From positions 3,639,662 through 3,703,661 of the forward strand of contig OZ037770.1 of NCBI GenBank assembly GCA_964035545.1: DNA of 64,000 bases. Reading direction: 5' to 3'. This stretch comes from Bugula neritina. Its lineage: Eukaryota; Bryozoa; Gymnolaemata; Cheilostomatida; Bugulidae. Both the position numbers and the translations under genes were made by a program. Shown piece by piece: positions 60,366-64,000 of this stretch (within the stretch, counting starts at the first letter, position 1; each line of letters starts with the position of its first letter). A model generated the notes under the pieces. It had not been told where the DNA came from. It saw nothing but the letters and a program-made list of their open reading frames with translations, and searched no databases.

Positions 60366-63300
60366 TAATTTCACAGTATCTCGTCCTCAGACATAACACT
60401 TATGTGCCAATACGAGATACATTACATCATAAATAAATGTTGTCTATCGGCAAAAATTTTGCAGTAGCCAATCATAGTACTATAACAGGGCAGTCTGAGT
60501 GTAGTATCTCGTTTATCGGCATAATTATAATAGCCCGTAGTTGAAGATGGAGTTGGAAGCTTTTCAAATACCTCCCGCATATAATAGCATTTATGCTAGT
60601 CCTTAAAACTAAATAAACATTGTGGTAGACCAATAATCATGAAAGCTCTACTCATTTGTAACTGGAGGATTTGCAGCACCACAATACTAAATTTCTTGCA
60701 TTGGAGGTGCTTAGGCTGTGTTGTCATAGTTATATGTACTTATTGGGGCTTGGTATAAAATTAAACCTGACAATTATAAGGATTAAAGTATTATTGCTGT
60801 GGTTTCAACTGACCAACTTTGGAGTTATTATCTCGATTCTTTGTCAGGAATGGTTAGATAATTTCATGCAATAATGAGTTTTGGCTTTATATCATTATAA
60901 ATAATGAGTTTTGGCTTTATATCATTATAAATATCTACATTGATGGCAGCACTGAGCTAGAATTCTAATATCTTTTCAAGCTCATTGGGTGGCAGCTTAT
61001 CGGCTAAATTTTATGCAGATATTGAATAATGTGGTTTGATAGTTATGCTATATTGTTAGGTTCACAAGCATCTTTAAAAAGTTATAATTATTGCGTTGAC
61101 CATAGGTCAAAAATTACCTAAAGAGAGGGCAGACAACTCCAAAAGATTGTTTTCGTGGAAGCAAGTAAAATTCAGCTAAACTGAATACTCCAACTGATCA
61201 ACATTTTCATCTATTGAAATTGAAGAAAAGTTAAATATTATTATTATACTATTCTAATCATGAATAGGCACAAGCTAAAAAGATATTTATTTCAAAAAAT
61301 ATAAAAAGTAAAGTAACACAACAATGTTTGCAAACGCAGACCTAAAAATGTGAATATTCTAGCTTGAAATTAAGTCTGAAATTCAGACTTTTCTAGGTTG
61401 AATTGACTTTAATTGACTCACCAGAAAAAACAATTAATAAAATTATAAAGACAAGCATATAATGAAAAATGTAGTTCATTAGCAAAACTGGAGGAAAGCA
61501 CTTTTTTTTTCTAGAAATTGTTCGATTACATAATACATTTCTGTGCAAATGATATTTTTTAATAAAATGAAACTGTTGTATTGTTTGGCTAGATGAAGTT
61601 TCAAAAGTATTTTTAATATTTTCTCAAATAAAGTAGACATGCACTCCATTTTCACATTTTTTGGCAAAACATATGATTGGGATTCAGTAGTCAATCAGTT
61701 AAGCTCGACACAAGGAGTTGTCACATCCATCCTAAAGAACAAGACCATCTACAATAACAAACATGGAAAGTACTTAAAATTACATTTAAGTTTACAATAA
61801 TCCTTAAAATATATGTTGCCTTCTGCAAATGCTAAATAAAACACGATGTAATGCTATGTTTACTTGGACTAAATCTTGCTGACTTACAATGAAATTCATT
61901 CATTTCAATTTGAAAATTCCTGTCAATAACTTGACTCTATGCTAACAACTAATTGTAATACCAAAATCACACTGCTACTTTTAGTTTAAGGAATTTATTT
62001 TCATTATTAGTTCAATATTCAGCAGAGGTTTTTCTTTAATGAACAAACAATAGGCATACATGCAGATGAAAGATTAGGTCTAGTGAATACTAATTTTGTG
62101 CCTAACAAAAAAAAAATGAAAGACTGCATGAAAAATTAACAACTCTAAAAAATTGCAATTTGAATGAGGCTCAGGCTTTTAGGTGAGCAAGAGTAACCAG
62201 AAGAGCTACTTTAATGGAAGAAATTACTGACTGATTGTGTAGTTGCAGGCTGCATGATGTGTTTTGATTGTCACAACCACTTTTGAAAAGGGAAAATCCA
62301 TTAAATTAAGACTACTGGCAAACAACGGAACGATAAGGAAAAAATACCAAGTAGAAATTCACTTCTCAAAGCAAACTGTAGTTAATACATTATAGATGCT
62401 TAGAAGAAGCAGGCAATAGTGAATGCTATATAGTGTAGATCAGGATTCTATACAATGACAAGTAAACTAAAATTCCAGTGCACTTTGAAACTACTTGTAA
62501 GAATGGGCTTAGTGCTTTATAGTGCCTTGAAATTTGTTCAAGTCTAATTGGCACCATGCTATTAGAATTCGCAGAGAGATGACCCTTTAAACTTTCACTT
62601 TAAACTTTAATACCTTCACGATTTTCAGTAAGAAATTCAATTTATCTAGGTCTGAAATTTCACCGAGTTGCATTGCAAGCCGCTGGTCAAAATGTTTAGT
62701 TTGTGATAACTTAATCAGCTGATTTCAGAATAACAATCATTGGGAATGACATCTTCATGTAGATATAGATATTTATGCTTATAATTATATCGGCTGCCTT
62801 CATCAATCATCGATACTATGCTGCCAAATCAACTAATTAATTACAGTTGGAAACTTCAAAGGGCATTGAATAGCAATTAAGCAAGTTATACTTTTAATAT
62901 TACAAAAAGAACTTATGCATCAATATGATTTAAAATATAGGTGGGCACTCCGCTAGTGATATTAACTGAAACTGGAACTTTTTTCATGCAGGAAAAGCAA
63001 AAACGCATCTCAACAGAAACCTAAAAATTTCCAGCACACTTTATGCTTTGACAACACGCACACAATAACTTCGTTTATGGTACAAACCTTTTTGTTGATT
63101 GTTTTCCAACATTTTCACTAGAGCAAAGCCGAAAGAAATTTGGAAACTGCATAATGATGCCAGCCACCGTGGCATCATCTTCTCTGGAAAATTATTGACA
63201 AATCATCACCCAAAAACTTCAGCAAAGCCTCCATCAATAGTATGTAATACTTTAGGTGAAACTAAAAAGAAAGAGACAATATTTTCGTGTAATTTAACCC

Positions 63301-64000
63301 ATCAATAAACGCATCAATAGTTAGTGTGGCCACGGTTTAAACCTCATTAATTTCATGCTATTTAAGGCTTTTACAACTTAAAAGATGTAATTCATCTGCA
63401 AGAGAAATGTTAGGTATATGAAATGAGTAGAAGTGCAAAAGCAAGCAGGTATTAAGGAAGGAAGAGTTAGTAGGTGTACTTTGACTTGCGATAAATCAAT
63501 GTGATACCAGATGTGAATTTTGAGGTGTGTTTACTCCAATCTCACTGAAAAGGTAGAAATAGCTCAATTTACGAGACACACAATATTTTATAAAATACTG
63601 CACATTCATTAAAACTTTATAAAACTCTAGTGTGAAGGGTGACTCACACTTTTAAACCGTCGATGAGCTAAGTTGTAAAAGTTTGATGAGAACCTTTTAC
63701 TCTATAAATTTATGCAATATAAAATACTCTCCACATGTTCAACAGCTACGAAGTTTTGTTGAAGATAAACTTCCTCAACAAATATACAGAAAAAAGCTAT
63801 TTGAAAGCCAATTTCATTAGCATATTATAAGATTATTTGTGTTTCATCTTTATAAACAATGATTTAGTCATTTACCGGATAACTAATGATTTCACTTTGT
63901 TTTTCATTCAATAAAAACTAAGTGTAGTTGGTATTAAAAACAGCTTTCATTTCTCACTTTTTTTCTCACCCTAATCTGCGTAGGCAAACAATTGGTTTGT
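60359..64000 (-). repeat. Long dispersed repeat, copy C (inverted; cut by window end)
   Basis: Reverse complement of the copy A region 2432-6071, estimated 97-98% identical. It starts precisely at CAGGGCATAATTTCACAGTA. Together with copy B it forms an inverted pair separated by 9.2 kb that includes the LTR element. It continues beyond the window. Confidence 0.9.
60873..60932. repeat. Tandem duplication, 30 bp x 2 (copy C)
   Basis: Inverted counterpart of 5498-5557; the two units are identical. Confidence 0.9.

Overview
The window looks like AT-rich, intron-bearing metazoan DNA made almost entirely of mobile elements, their relics and non-coding sequence. No complete conventional host gene can be supported. 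A demosponge is my best guess, from the AT-rich composition, the leucine-rich-repeat (LRR) exons with 138-bp spacing, the R2-like retroelement and the abundance of short inverted-repeat elements. It is an impression, not a demonstration. The one GC-rich island (about 52.7-56.4 kb) is the inside of an LTR retrotransposon.

Layout. (1) 1-6071 is copy A of a long repeat. The same sequence returns in direct orientation at 45106-51184 (copy B) and inverted at 60359-64000 (copy C, cut by the window end). All three stop at the same base, in CAGGGCATAATTTCACAGTA (read inward), so this is a discrete element end. Copies A and B hold a candidate 55-codon spliced gene. (2) 6.1-9.7 kb: (TA)n tracts and a minus-strand LRR gene remnant. 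(3) 9.7-38 kb: non-coding DNA carrying two AACGTT-rich arrays (11.7-12.7 and 30.2-30.7 kb), a 0.4-kb duplication with a strong hairpin (17.4/18.4 kb), a composite minisatellite family, a 1.4-kb tandem array with a 260-bp higher-order period, a 756-bp terminal-inverted-repeat element with TA target duplication (29.0-29.75 kb) plus two decayed pieces of it, and a fold-back element at 35.9-36.2 kb. (4) 38.4-41.2 kb: a decayed R2-like non-LTR retrotransposon, from the Myb-like N-terminus to the restriction-like endonuclease and a terminal (AAT)n. (5) 41.2-45.1 kb: 3.8 kb of cryptically simple, hexamer/trinucleotide-like DNA running into copy B and probably part of the long repeat. (6) 52546-56606: a young Ty3/Gypsy-type element on the minus strand with 173-bp LTRs and a tRNA-Leu-type primer-binding site. 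It keeps gag, part of protease and the integrase zinc-binding domain, but reverse transcriptase, RNase H and the integrase core are missing. (7) 57.9-59.3 kb: a 965-bp TA-flanked element studded with eight copies of a 14-mer, nested in an older 456-bp inverted-repeat element. (8) 60.29-60.37 kb: a tRNA-like relic whose 5' end overlaps the terminus of copy C.

There is no operon-like logic here. The informative relations are between repeats: nested insertions, shared termini, and copies B and C forming a large inverted pair around the LTR element. The best candidates for something undescribed are the long repeat with its patterned 41-45 kb segment, the deletion-derivative LTR element with a long fused pol frame, and the 14-mer-studded inverted-repeat element. 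Repeat boundaries and identities were judged by eye.
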